This document shows, piece after piece, positions 36,587 through 45,155 of a DNA stretch of 64,000 nt. The stretch is from the NCBI RefSeq assembly GCF_001668615.1, contig NZ_LZMC01000113.1, forward strand, positions 51,854-115,853, written 5' to 3'. The stretch comes from Mycobacterium sp. 1274761.0. GTDB lineage: Bacteria; Actinomycetota; Actinomycetes; Mycobacteriales; Mycobacteriaceae. The notes under the pieces were generated by a model. That model was not told the origin of the DNA and ran no database searches. It saw nothing but the letters and a program-made list of their open reading frames with translations. Position numbers and translations under genes: made by a program. The first letter of the stretch is position 1; each line of letters begins with the position of its first letter.

Positions 36587-37864
36587 GTGCGTCCCTGGAT
36601 CGTCTGGGCCACCGGACTCTTGGCCTACATCGTCGCGGTCGCGGACCGCACCACGCTCGGGGTGTCGGGCCTCGAAGCCGCGGACCGGTTCGCGGCCAGC
36701 CCGGGCGTGCTGTCGTCGTTCGTCGTGCTCCAGATCGTCGTCTACGCCGGAGTCCAGGTGCCCGCCGGCCTATTGCTCGACCGATTCGGGTCGAAGGCGC
36801 TGATCGTGTCGGGTGCGACCCTGATGGCCGCGGGACAGCTCACGTTGGCGTTCACCGAGTCGCTGCCGGCGGCTATTGCGGCGCGCGCGGTGGTCGGGCT
36901 CGGCGATGCTGTCACCTTCATCTCCGTGCTGCGGCTGGTGCCGCACTGGTTCACGCCCCACCAGATCCCGTTGGTGACCCAGCTGACCGGCATCTGCGGT
37001 CAACTGGGCCAAGTGCTGTCGGCGGTCCCGTTTATCGCACTGCTGGCGAGCGGCGGTTGGACAAGGGCGTATTTGTCTGTGGCCGCCCTGGGCGTGGTGT
37101 CGATCGTGCTGACGCTGGCATTGGTCAAGAACACACCGAACGGACCGATTGCCGATCCGCCGTCCAGTTCGATCGGTGAAGTATGGTCCAGCGTCAAAAC
37201 GGTCTGGCTGCGGCCGGGCACCCGGCTGGGGTTCTTCACCCATATGGGCACGCAATTCTCGGTGACCGCCTTCGCCCTGATGTGGGGGCTGCCGTATTTG
37301 ACTGTCGGTCAGGGCCTGTCGGTCCACGTCGCGGGGACTCTGCTGACGGTGTCGGTGGTCGCCGCGATCGCCGCTGGAATCTTGATCGGCATCTTCACCG
37401 GACGTCGCCCGCACCGACGGTCGCGGCTGGTGTTGGGCATCATCGCGAGCAACGCCGCGATCTGGACGATCGTGCTGGCGCTGCCGTCCGCGGCGCCGCT
37501 GTGGTTGCTGACGCTGCTTGTTGTCGTGATCTCGGTGGGTGGCCCCGGCTCGATGGTCGGTTTCGACTTCGCGCGCACCTTCAACCCGAGCGCGACACTC
37601 GGCACCGCTCAGGGCATGGTCAACATGGGGGGCTTTCTCGCCGCGCTGCTGGTCATGCAGGCGATGGGTCTGGTGATCGGCGCCGCAGGCGGTTATTCGT
37701 TCGAGTCTTTCCGGCTGGCGTGGACCGTCCAGTACGTCATCTGGGCGCTGGCGACCATCGGCATCCTGATCACCCGCACGAAGGCGCGCAGGCAGCTACG
37801 AGAACAACCGGATCTGTTGGAGAGCTTCGACACCCACCCGGCCGAGCCGGCACATGCGCGCTGA
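36587..37864 (+). CDS. Major facilitator superfamily transporter
   Basis: 425 residues with about twelve hydrophobic helices. The first reads WIVWATGLLAYIVAVADRTT, and the loop between helices 2 and 3 has the MFS signature-like LLLDRFGSKALIVSG. The C-terminal half contains GMVNMGGFLAALLVMQA. The GTG at 36587 is preceded by GAGAGG. It probably acts as a proton-coupled organic-acid or drug transporter in the cytoplasmic membrane; the substrate is unknown. It is divergent from the MerR gene and convergent with the ChaB-like gene, 5 bp away. Confidence 0.88.
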   Translation: MRPWIVWATGLLAYIVAVADRTTLGVSGLEAADRFAASPGVLSSFVVLQIVVYAGVQVPAGLLLDRFGSKALIVSGATLMAAGQLTLAFTESLPAAIAARAVVGLGDAVTFISVLRLVPHWFTPHQIPLVTQLTGICGQLGQVLSAVPFIALLASGGWTRAYLSVAALGVVSIVLTLALVKNTPNGPIADPPSSSIGEVWSSVKTVWLRPGTRLGFFTHMGTQFSVTAFALMWGLPYLTVGQGLSVHVAGTLLTVSVVAAIAAGILIGIFTGRRPHRRSRLVLGIIASNAAIWTIVLALPSAAPLWLLTLLVVVISVGGPGSMVGFDFARTFNPSATLGTAQGMVNMGGFLAALLVMQAMGLVIGAAGGYSFESFRLAWTVQYVIWALATIGILITRTKARRQLREQPDLLESFDTHPAEPAHAR

Positions 37865-37869
37865 CCGGG

Positions 37870-38289
37870 TCACCTGTTGCGGCTGCTGACCCGCCGGTTG
37901 GCTTTCTTGATCGCGTCGACGAGTTGACTCTTGTTCATCGTCGAGCGTCCCGAAATGTCCAGTCGCCGCGCAATGTCCATCAGATGCGTCTTCGACGCGT
38001 TGGCGTCCACTCCTTCCGCGGAGGCCCCCTTCGCGTTGGGGCCGCCACTACGGGCTCGGGCGTCGGACGGACCCTTCTGCCGTTTCGGCTCCCAGTGGTC
38101 GCCGACCTTCTCGAAACTGTGTTTCAGCGCGCTGTAGGCGACACGGTGTGCCCGCTCGCCCTCGCCGTACTCTTTCGCGGCCGCATCGTGCGCCTTGGCG
38201 AATGTCCGCTGTGCTTTCGCGGATGACTTCTGCAGCGTGCTCGGCAACTCGCTCTTCTTGGCGGTGCCGCGTGACGTCGTCTTCGGCAT
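37870..38289 (-). CDS. ChaB-domain protein with C-terminal Rho-N/SAP-like motif
   Basis: 139 residues. The N-terminal half (ELPSTLQKSSAKAQRTFAKA, AHRVAYSALKHSFEKVGDHW) is a ChaB domain. A basic linker follows, then THLMDIARRLDISGRSTMNK with SQLVDAIKKANRR, a Rho N-terminal/SAP-like nucleic-acid-binding helix pair. ChaB proteins are small and of unclear function; the second motif suggests nucleic-acid binding. The ATG at 38289 has GAGGAG upstream. Confidence 0.85.
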   Translation of the reverse strand: MPKTTSRGTAKKSELPSTLQKSSAKAQRTFAKAHDAAAKEYGEGERAHRVAYSALKHSFEKVGDHWEPKRQKGPSDARARSGGPNAKGASAEGVDANASKTHLMDIARRLDISGRSTMNKSQLVDAIKKANRRVSSRNR

Positions 38290-38463
38290 GACAACTCCTC
38301 CGTCGGCCCTTCTAGGCTCGGCCTTCTTGGTGAAGAGCCGCCGAAGTCGCGTCCGATGCCCGCTGGTCCCATATAAGCGGCGGCCGCTTCTTGACCAGAC
38401 CTCTCAGTCGCTCGCCGTCGCGAGGCCGTGGTGCCGCAGAACCATCACGCGCGACTTCGGCGG

Positions 38464-39753
38464 CTACGAACGGGACTTACCCGGGGAATCGTCGGTTAAA
38501 CGCGGTGTGACGGCTGCCTCACCTCGGCGGTATCCCCGCAGTTCGTATCCGACGACGATCATCGCCGGCGCCAGCATGACGAGCAGCAACGCGTTGGCCA
38601 TCGACATGCCCCGGCCGACCAACACCACCGCGGCCACCAGCACCATCATGGTGAGCACCGCCAGCAGCAGGTGGACGGTGTCGCGGGCTTGCATGAGCCA
38701 CGAGTAGAGCAGGTAAACCGCCGCGACATAGACCGCGACCGGGATCGCCACCGACAGCACAGTGCCGGCGGCGCTTAGCTTCGACTGATGCTCGACGTAG
38801 TAGGCGGCAGCGTGCAATCCCGCACCGGTACCGACGATGGCCCCGAACACCACGATGTGCAGATATCCGAGCCGGAAGGACAGTTCGCGCCGCGCGTGCA
38901 GGATGTGGGCCTGCGGCACCATGAAGTAGAGCCACCACATGCCGAATGTCAGGCCCGTGCCCGCGACCGCGACGAGGACCGCCGCCACCGTCCAGCCCTG
39001 CGCCGAGACGACCGCTGACAGTGAGGCGACGGTGCCGACGACCCCTTCGCCGAGCGCGATGATGGCCAGCAGCGAATAGCGCTCGGCGATGTGATGCGCA
39101 TGCCACGGCGTGCCGCCCCTGCGGCGCTCGGCCAGCCACGGACCGAACATCTCGAAGGCGATCAGTACGGCCACGATCGCGAACGTCGGCACTAGGGGTG
39201 TGTCGACGAATATCGATCCGATCCAACCGATCTGGGCGACGGTGACGACACCGGCGTAGGTGAGGCACGCCGCACGTCGCATCGGGTCCTGCTTGGCCGC
39301 CCGTAACCACTGCGCCACCAACCCGATTCGCATGACGACATAACCGGCCACGATCACCCGGTTGTCGATGTGCTCGCCCGCAATGACCGTGGCGTACATC
39401 GCCGGAAGACCCATCGCCAGGATGATGACGCCGACCATCTGCAGCATGGTCATCAAGCGGTAGACCCAGTCATCGGTGTCATAGGCCGAGGCGAACCAGC
39501 TGAAGTTGATCCAGGCCCAGCTGATGGCGAACGTGGCGAAGAGGAAGGCGGCCAGCCCGGCGCCAGCGTGATCCTCGGCGAGCGCATGGGCGAACTCGGA
39601 CGCAGCGAGTCCGAAACCGATCACGAACGTGAGGTCGAACAGCAACTCCAACGGAGTCGCCGCCCGGTTCTCCTCGTCAGGGTCGCGCCCAGACATCGTG
39701 CGGATGCGGTGCGCCGGGACACGTTTCGGCGGATGGGATTCGGCCTCGGTCAT
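38464..39753 (-). CDS. LtrA-family (low temperature requirement A) membrane protein
   Basis: About 429 residues. The N-terminal motif NRAATPLELLFDLTFVIGFG is the hallmark of the LtrA family, and AERYSLLAIIALGEGVVGTV is the second conserved block. Ten or more membrane helices follow. The role of LtrA is unclear; the name comes from a Listeria cold-growth mutant. The ATG at 39753 (MTEAESHPP) is chosen because the upstream extension looks non-coding and overlaps the divergent gene. The ribosome-binding site is weak. Confidence 0.87.
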   Translation of the reverse strand: MTEAESHPPKRVPAHRIRTMSGRDPDEENRAATPLELLFDLTFVIGFGLAASEFAHALAEDHAGAGLAAFLFATFAISWAWINFSWFASAYDTDDWVYRLMTMLQMVGVIILAMGLPAMYATVIAGEHIDNRVIVAGYVVMRIGLVAQWLRAAKQDPMRRAACLTYAGVVTVAQIGWIGSIFVDTPLVPTFAIVAVLIAFEMFGPWLAERRRGGTPWHAHHIAERYSLLAIIALGEGVVGTVASLSAVVSAQGWTVAAVLVAVAGTGLTFGMWWLYFMVPQAHILHARRELSFRLGYLHIVVFGAIVGTGAGLHAAAYYVEHQSKLSAAGTVLSVAIPVAVYVAAVYLLYSWLMQARDTVHLLLAVLTMMVLVAAVVLVGRGMSMANALLLVMLAPAMIVVGYELRGYRRGEAAVTPRLTDDSPGKSRS

Positions 39754-39873
39754 GACGACACTGTCCAGGTTGCGCCGTGCGCGCCGCAAGAGAGGTAGTG
39801 CACTACGCACGCCGTCGCCACATGGCCTGCCGATGATCAACTGCAGAGGGCCATGTGATGGAAGGCAGGCGGC

Positions 39874-40437
39874 ATGTCCGAACAGTTCACGGTGACGATG
39901 CTGGGTGGTTTCGAGGTGTACCGCGACGGTCAGCTGGTGGAGCTGCCGCCCTCGTGCCGGCGGCTGATCGCCTGTGCCGCCCTGAAACGCCGTGCGGTGC
40001 CCCGCAGCTGGTTGTGCCGAACCCTCTGGCCGGACACGCGATCCGACCGGGCGGCCGCCAGGCTGCACACCACGCTGTGGCGGCTGCGCCCGATGGGCGC
40101 CGAAGGACTGCTCGCCATGACCCCGAGATCGGTCGCCATCGCACCCGACGTGTCGGTCGACTGGTACGACGCCGTCGACCTGATCGGCCAGCTGCTGCGC
40201 CGCAGCGACGACGGGGACACCAACCGAGACCTGGCTGCCGAACTGCTTCCGCTACTGCGGGCCGGCGCCCTGCTCGACGGTTGGATCGACGACTGGACTG
40301 CGCATGCCCGCGACACCTATCGGGTGCTGCGGGTCGAGGCGCTCGAGGCAATCGTGCGCGCCCGAAAAACAGAGGAAACAAATGGTGCACATGCGCGTGT
40401 CGCTGTGAACGATCCGCCGGCTTTGGTCGTCAAATAG
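39874..40437 (+). CDS. Short SARP/OmpR-type winged-helix regulator
   Basis: 187 residues starting with a winged-helix-like segment (VTMLGGFEVYRDGQLVELPP, ALKRRAVPRSWLCRTLWPD, AARLHTTLWRLR), the N-terminal DNA-binding part of SARP/AfsR regulators. The remainder holds only the first helices of a BTAD-like region (ELLPLLRAGALLDGWIDDW). It is shorter than usual BTAD regulators and may be a minimal form. It is divergent from LtrA. GGAAGG precedes the start. Confidence 0.75.
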   Translation: MSEQFTVTMLGGFEVYRDGQLVELPPSCRRLIACAALKRRAVPRSWLCRTLWPDTRSDRAAARLHTTLWRLRPMGAEGLLAMTPRSVAIAPDVSVDWYDAVDLIGQLLRRSDDGDTNRDLAAELLPLLRAGALLDGWIDDWTAHARDTYRVLRVEALEAIVRARKTEETNGAHARVAVNDPPALVVK

Positions 40438-40460
40438 ACATACGTCCCGATTGGAGAATC

Positions 40461-40577
40461 ATGACCGCCCTGTTCGTCAGCTGCCTGAGCCTGTCGGCGA
40501 TGCTCGCCGCGGTCGGCGTGCACGAACTGCAGACGCGGCTCGAGCGGTGGGACTACGAACGGCACGCCGAAGACTGA
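40461..40577 (+). CDS. Very small membrane protein
   Basis: 38 residues: one hydrophobic helix (TALFVSCLSLSAMLAAVGV) followed by a charged tail (HELQTRLERWDYERHAED). GGAG lies four bases before the ATG and the gene is 23 bp after the winged-helix gene, so it is probably co-transcribed. Function is unknown. Confidence 0.55.
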   Translation: MTALFVSCLSLSAMLAAVGVHELQTRLERWDYERHAED

Positions 40578-40622
40578 CGGGGCTGGCACCGTTCGTCCGA
40601 GAATGAACTAGGTTCTCCTGAT

Positions 40623-41153
40623 ATGGACGGCTCTGCCTACGACACCGCGCTGTTGATTCTGCGTGTGTGCCTCGGCCTCACCATGGCGGCACACGGTTAC
40701 AACAAATTCTTCGGCGGCGGCCGGATTCCCGGCACCGCAGGCTGGTTCGAGAGCATCGGGATGAAACCCGGCGTGCTGCATGCCCGGATCGCTGCCACGA
40801 CCGAGATGTCGGCGGGCCTTGGTTTGGCCGTCGGCCTGCTCACCCCGATCCCTGCGGCAGGGTTCGTCGCATTGATGCTGGTCGCCGCATGGACTGTGCA
40901 CCGCGCCAACGGCTTCTTCATCGTCAAGGAGGGCTGGGAGTACAACCTGGTGCTCGCCGTGAGCGCGATAGCGCTCGGTGGTCTCGGCGCGGGCCGGTTC
41001 AGCCTCGACCATGTCCTGTTCTCGGGCACCGACGTCGACCACCTGCTGCACGGCTGGTGGGGACTGCTCATCGCGGCGGGTCTGGGACTTGCGGGCGGCA
41101 TCGGTCAGCTGGTGCTGTTCTACCGTCCGCCGCAGCGGGCCGAGGCTGACTGA
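40623..41153 (+). CDS. DoxX family membrane protein
   Basis: 176 residues with four hydrophobic helices. The first reads LILRVCLGLTMAAHGYNKFF, the typical DoxX opening. Then come WFESIGMKPG, an aqueous loop, and GLGLAVGLLTPIPAAGFVAL. In M. tuberculosis a DoxX protein has been linked to a membrane redox complex, but this copy has no obvious partner nearby. Its 3' end overlaps that of the convergent amidohydrolase by 86 bp. Confidence 0.88.
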   Translation: MDGSAYDTALLILRVCLGLTMAAHGYNKFFGGGRIPGTAGWFESIGMKPGVLHARIAATTEMSAGLGLAVGLLTPIPAAGFVALMLVAAWTVHRANGFFIVKEGWEYNLVLAVSAIALGGLGAGRFSLDHVLFSGTDVDHLLHGWWGLLIAAGLGLAGGIGQLVLFYRPPQRAEAD

Positions 41154-42429
41154 CCCGGCCGCCGACGATCGTCGTCGTGACCATGTCCGACGCCAGCGTT
41201 TCCACCTCGGCGGTCGCGGCGAGCACCATGAGGTCGCCGGGCTGACCGACGGCAACGCTGCGGGGAATGGCTGGGCGGCCGGGGTGGCCCAGGAAAAGCT
41301 GCAGCGCCTCCCTAGGTGAGATGCGCTCCTGGGCGCCGAGCACGTCTCCTTCCGCGGTGGTTCGGTGAACGGCTGCGCGCATCGAGGCCCACGGGTCCAT
41401 GCCACCGAAGGGCGCGTCGGTGCTTGCGGCCACCGGGATACCGGCCCGCAACAGGGACGCCACCCGCCACAGCTGCGGCTGTTCGTCGACGGGCACGTCC
41501 TGCAGGTAGTGCTCGCCGCGTTCGGCGACGAAGTTGGGTTGGGTAACCACGGTGACCCCGACGCCGACGAGTTCGGCGAGCATATCGTCGGGGACGACCG
41601 CGGCGTGCTCGATCCGGTCGCGCGGGTGACTGCCCGCTGCCCGCAGGGCGGCGAGCGCGACGATCAGCTGGTCGCGGGTGACGCAGTGCAATGCGACCGG
41701 GCGGTCGTTGTCGTGCAGTTCGCCGATCCAGCCGGTGAGCTCGTCGACGTCCAAGCGGTCGTCGTGCAGGATCCGCTTTCCCGGCGCCAGGAAGTGCAGC
41801 CGCTGCGGGATCTCGCCGAGCCGATGTGCGACCGACAGCGCCGCCACATCGTCGGCGGTGAGATCCGGTGTTGCGTCGGTGATTCCGGTGACGCCGTATC
41901 GGGCTAGGCGATGGGTGATGTCAGCGATCGCGGTGGCGCGTTGCGGCAATGCGTCCGCCCAATCGTCGGCGCTGAACAACCTGCCGTCCGAATGGTCGGC
42001 AAGCCCGACCCGCGACAGCGCTGCCGAGTTCAAGATCCACATGGCCCCGCTGCGGTGCTGGATCCGCACCGGCGTGTCGGCGAGGAGGGCATCAAGCTGG
42101 TCGCGGTCGAGCTCGCCGGCGACCGACACGTGATAGCCGACCGCCCTGATCCAGCCATCGGGGCCGGGCTGCGCGGCCCGCAACGCCTGCGACAGTTGCG
42201 CTTTCGTGCGCACCTGCGGCGGCCCGGCGGTCAGCGAGTCGAGCGCAGCGGCCATTGCCCGCAGGTGCAGATGATGGTCGTGCAGCCCGGGCAGCACGGC
42301 GCCGCCGTCGGCGTCGACAACCTGTTCTGAGGCCTGTGGGTCGAGCCGGTCGGCGATCTCGCGGATGCGCTCGCCGACCCGGATATCGACGATGTGACCG
42401 TCTCGCAGCCGACCGCGACGAATCAGCAT
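41068..42429 (-). CDS. Amidohydrolase-family protein (YtcJ/amidohydrolase 3-like)
   Basis: 453 residues. The N terminus has GAVLPGLHDHHLHL, the first metal-binding motif, followed by a TIM barrel with IQHRSGAMWILNSAAL, ALHCVTRD, IEHAAVVPDD and ASTDAPFGG, where the catalytic Asp is expected. Enzymes of this group hydrolyse C-N bonds in amides or ring compounds. The start overlaps the end of the CoA-transferase gene by 7 bp, so translation is probably coupled. The last 30 or so residues overlap the DoxX gene and are low in similarity to the family; the C-terminal end may have drifted. Confidence 0.85.
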   Translation of the reverse strand: MLIRRGRLRDGHIVDIRVGERIREIADRLDPQASEQVVDADGGAVLPGLHDHHLHLRAMAAALDSLTAGPPQVRTKAQLSQALRAAQPGPDGWIRAVGYHVSVAGELDRDQLDALLADTPVRIQHRSGAMWILNSAALSRVGLADHSDGRLFSADDWADALPQRATAIADITHRLARYGVTGITDATPDLTADDVAALSVAHRLGEIPQRLHFLAPGKRILHDDRLDVDELTGWIGELHDNDRPVALHCVTRDQLIVALAALRAAGSHPRDRIEHAAVVPDDMLAELVGVGVTVVTQPNFVAERGEHYLQDVPVDEQPQLWRVASLLRAGIPVAASTDAPFGGMDPWASMRAAVHRTTAEGDVLGAQERISPREALQLFLGHPGRPAIPRSVAVGQPGDLMVLAATAEVETLASDMVTTTIVGGRVSQPRPAAADGRTAPADRCRPQVPDPPR

Positions 42430-43562
42430 GGCGCCAAGCGGGATTCGATCAGGTCGAGCACGCGCCGGTTATCGGCTCCGAGTCCTGGTGCGGGCCGGGG
42501 TGGTAAAGCGGGAACGCGGGGTGACCGGTCGCTGCTCGACGCGACGCCCAGCGACGAGTTCGCGTAGTCGGCGGCCACCTCGGCGAGGGCGATTTCGATG
42601 ATTTCGCCTCCGCCGCGCGCCAAACTGGTCAGGACCGCCTGCGCGGCAGCCAGGCCGGTCAACGGGTCGGCGATCGCGTCGCCGACGAACACCACGCCCT
42701 CGCCGACGAGACCGCCGGCGACCGCCGCGTCATCGCCAAAGGCGATGCGGTGGGCACACTCCCCTGCCGTGCCGTAACCGGTGACGCGCAACCAGACTCG
42801 CCCCGCGCGCGCCTGCACCTGATCCGGGCCGAGGCCGCGGCGGGTGAGCGCAGCGGGACGCGATCCTTCGATCACCACGTCGGCGGCCGCCAGCAGCGGC
42901 CACAGGTCCTCGGCACGGAAGTCGGTGGCGTAAGACAATTTCGACGCGTTCATCCAGGCGAAGAACCGGGCATCACCCCGCCGCGTGCCGTCGGGCCTAC
43001 CGCGGCTTTCGACCTTGACGACGGTAGCCCCGGCCTCGCTGAGTAGATGCCCGCACAGCGGACCCGCCCACATCGACGACAGGTCGACCACCAACAGCTC
43101 GGGAAGCGCGCGCGCTGCCTGAGGCCCGCTGGCGATGAATTGTGCTGGCGCTGGTGCTGTTTCGCCGAGCACGGCGGCGGGTAGGTCAAGCAGGCGCGCC
43201 CGTGCGACGAGTTCTTCTGCGGCGCGTCCTGCCGCGGCCACCGTCAGCGCCGCCCACGGCTCTGCGGGTTGGTCGGCCAATTCGAGCAGCGCGGCCACGG
43301 CCTCGATGTCGTCGGGTCGCGACAGCGTCAGCGCGACCCAGCCGTCGCGGGTGCGCAACAGCCGTGTCGACCCGCCCGCCGAAACTCGACCTGCGGGCGC
43401 CAGTCCGAGCAATCCGGCTCTGCCGGTAAGGATCTCGTCAGCATCGACGGCGAGCGCACCGCAGAGCTCGGCGGCGCCCCGACCGATGTCGTCGGCCACC
43501 CGTTGCGCCCGATCGATGACGGCATCGGGAATGCCCAACGGGCTCACCTGGACGTTGTTCAT
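42423..43562 (-). CDS. CaiB/BaiF family (class III) CoA-transferase
   Basis: 379 residues with the class III fold: VVDLSSMWAGPLCGHLLSEA at about 150 and VVKVESRGRPDGTR, then FFAWMNASKLSYATDFR, AADVVIEGSRPAAL and RVWLRVTGYGTAGE. These enzymes move CoA between carboxylic acids. The N-terminal 140 residues are unlike the compact standard form and may be a remnant of a tandem-type subunit. It sits 4 bp downstream of the crotonase gene in the same direction. It probably prepares the CoA ester that the neighbouring crotonase uses. Confidence 0.88.
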   Translation of the reverse strand: MNNVQVSPLGIPDAVIDRAQRVADDIGRGAAELCGALAVDADEILTGRAGLLGLAPAGRVSAGGSTRLLRTRDGWVALTLSRPDDIEAVAALLELADQPAEPWAALTVAAAGRAAEELVARARLLDLPAAVLGETAPAPAQFIASGPQAARALPELLVVDLSSMWAGPLCGHLLSEAGATVVKVESRGRPDGTRRGDARFFAWMNASKLSYATDFRAEDLWPLLAAADVVIEGSRPAALTRRGLGPDQVQARAGRVWLRVTGYGTAGECAHRIAFGDDAAVAGGLVGEGVVFVGDAIADPLTGLAAAQAVLTSLARGGGEIIEIALAEVAADYANSSLGVASSSDRSPRVPALPPRPAPGLGADNRRVLDLIESRLAPC

Positions 43563-43566
43563 CGTT

Positions 43567-44511
43567 CTATGCCGCTTCGATCGCGTCGATCAGGGCCCAG
43601 TCCAGCGCGGTTCGGGCGTCGATCGTGCGGCCCGACAGCACCAGGTATGCCGTGCGCCAACGGCCGATGCGGCGGGTGACGCTGACCGTGCCGCCCGCAC
43701 CGGGGATCAGCCCGAGGCTCAATTCGGGCAGTCCGAGCACCGCGTCGGGATGCGACGTGATCCGGCCGCAGAATGCGGCCAGCTCCAGCCCGCTGCCGAG
43801 TACCTGGCCGTGTATCCGAGCATGGGTGTCGAGGCGTGCGGCGAGTTCGTCGAGCACCAGCGCCGGGCTGTATTGCACCCGGGCGATGTGCGCCGTGGCC
43901 GGGTCGGAAAACGAGCCGAACTCGGCGAGATCACCGCCGCTGCAGAAGGACGGGCCCTGGCCCGACAGGATCACGGTGTCGACGGACGGATCGAGGCGGG
44001 CGACGTCGAGCGCTTCGAGCAGCGCCGCGCGAGCGTCATTGGAGAAGGCGTTGTGTCGCGTGGGCCGGTTGAACCGGATCGTCAGCGTGTCGCCCTGGCG
44101 CTCGGCGAGCACTGGATGCGGCGTCTCGGGCGTCGTCGCCGGTCCCCGTTGCCGCAACCATGCCGCGAACTCGCCGCCGGCCTGCAAGGTCGAGTACGCC
44201 AGGGATTCGGTGATGACGCCCGCCCGTGCGGGCGCGCTGGTATCGACGGCCCGCAGCACCTGATCGCACACCGTGGCCGCCTGTGGCCAGCTCTCGAACC
44301 GGGCACTCAGTGCGGCCACCGCGGCCACGGTGGATTCGACGGGGACGATGCGACGGTCGGACATGTCGTCCTCGGACAGGGTGAACGTGGCGTGTTCGAC
44401 CCACGGTTGCGCGGCCGGCGACGCAATGTCGGCGTCGGTTCCGACCGCCACCACGACCCCGCATGACGTCGGCAACTCGGCTGGCGGGTCACCGAGATCA
44501 ATGACAAGCAC
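43567..44511 (-). CDS. Enoyl-CoA hydratase/isomerase with unusual N-terminal extension
   Basis: 314 residues. The crotonase core begins near residue 135 (LTIRFNRPTRHNAFSNDARA). It contains the oxyanion-hole segments FCSGGDLAEF and GSGLELAAFCGRI and the LGLPELSLGLIPGAGGT block. The first 130 residues (VVVAVGTDADIA to CDQVLRAV) look like a second, degenerate crotonase-like half or another regulatory region. Hydration or isomerisation of an enoyl-CoA is expected; the substrate is unknown. A GTG start lies 14 bp after the Mce-associated gene. Confidence 0.85.
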   Translation of the reverse strand: MLVIDLGDPPAELPTSCGVVVAVGTDADIASPAAQPWVEHATFTLSEDDMSDRRIVPVESTVAAVAALSARFESWPQAATVCDQVLRAVDTSAPARAGVITESLAYSTLQAGGEFAAWLRQRGPATTPETPHPVLAERQGDTLTIRFNRPTRHNAFSNDARAALLEALDVARLDPSVDTVILSGQGPSFCSGGDLAEFGSFSDPATAHIARVQYSPALVLDELAARLDTHARIHGQVLGSGLELAAFCGRITSHPDAVLGLPELSLGLIPGAGGTVSVTRRIGRWRTAYLVLSGRTIDARTALDWALIDAIEAA

Positions 44512-44525
44512 GGCCCCACACGCGG

Positions 44526-45155
44526 CTACACCGGGTCGAAGGAGGAGATGAGCCAGCCGTCATCGGTCTTCTGCAAGGAGACCCGCACCGCGCTGTTGAT
44601 GAAGCTCGCGTCGGGCCGGTCCTTGCTCTGGGTCGTCTGGTTGATGAACACCAGCACCACCGCGCGATCAGGATGGATCTCCGACACGGCCGCCCGCACG
44701 ACGGCGGCCTGCGTCTTGACGGCCTTTTGTTTGGCCGCCGGCGCCACGATCTGTTCGGTGAATTGCGTGTAGTAGGACAAGAAGCTGCCGGTGAGCTTGG
44801 TCTTGGCCGTCGCGAAGTCCTTGTCCAGGCTTTCCGGCGAATACGAGAGCAGTGCGACGGTTCCGTCGGAGGCGGCCTTCACCGCGGATTGTGCTGCGGC
44901 GTCGTCGGTTTGACGGTCCGGCCGGTATACGAAGAAGAACATCCACGCAGTTAGACCGATGGCCGCGACGAGCGCCAGCGCCAGCGCAATGGCGGCCCAG
45001 TGATTCCGTACGCCCTGGCGGACCTTGCCGAAGCCCGTACGCTTCTGTTCGGCCGTGGACGACGCCGGTGTCTCGATGGCATCGGCCTCGACGGCGGCGG
45101 AGGGTTTGGCGGCGTCGCTGACGTCGTTGTCCGGGGCGTCCTGCTCTGTGTTCAC
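44526..45155 (-). CDS. Mce-associated membrane protein (second of pair)
   Basis: 209 residues: an acidic N-terminal tail, one membrane helix (NHWAAIALALALVAAIGLTA) and an extracytoplasmic domain ending in RVSLQKTDDGWLISSFDPV, as in Mas proteins. Mas proteins support Mce lipid-import complexes. No mce genes are visible here, so this is an orphan pair of the Rv1362c/Rv1363c kind. The GTG start overlaps the upstream stop in a GTGA junction, which decides this start over a longer reading to 45224. Confidence 0.82.
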   Translation of the reverse strand: MNTEQDAPDNDVSDAAKPSAAVEADAIETPASSTAEQKRTGFGKVRQGVRNHWAAIALALALVAAIGLTAWMFFFVYRPDRQTDDAAAQSAVKAASDGTVALLSYSPESLDKDFATAKTKLTGSFLSYYTQFTEQIVAPAAKQKAVKTQAAVVRAAVSEIHPDRAVVLVFINQTTQSKDRPDASFINSAVRVSLQKTDDGWLISSFDPV

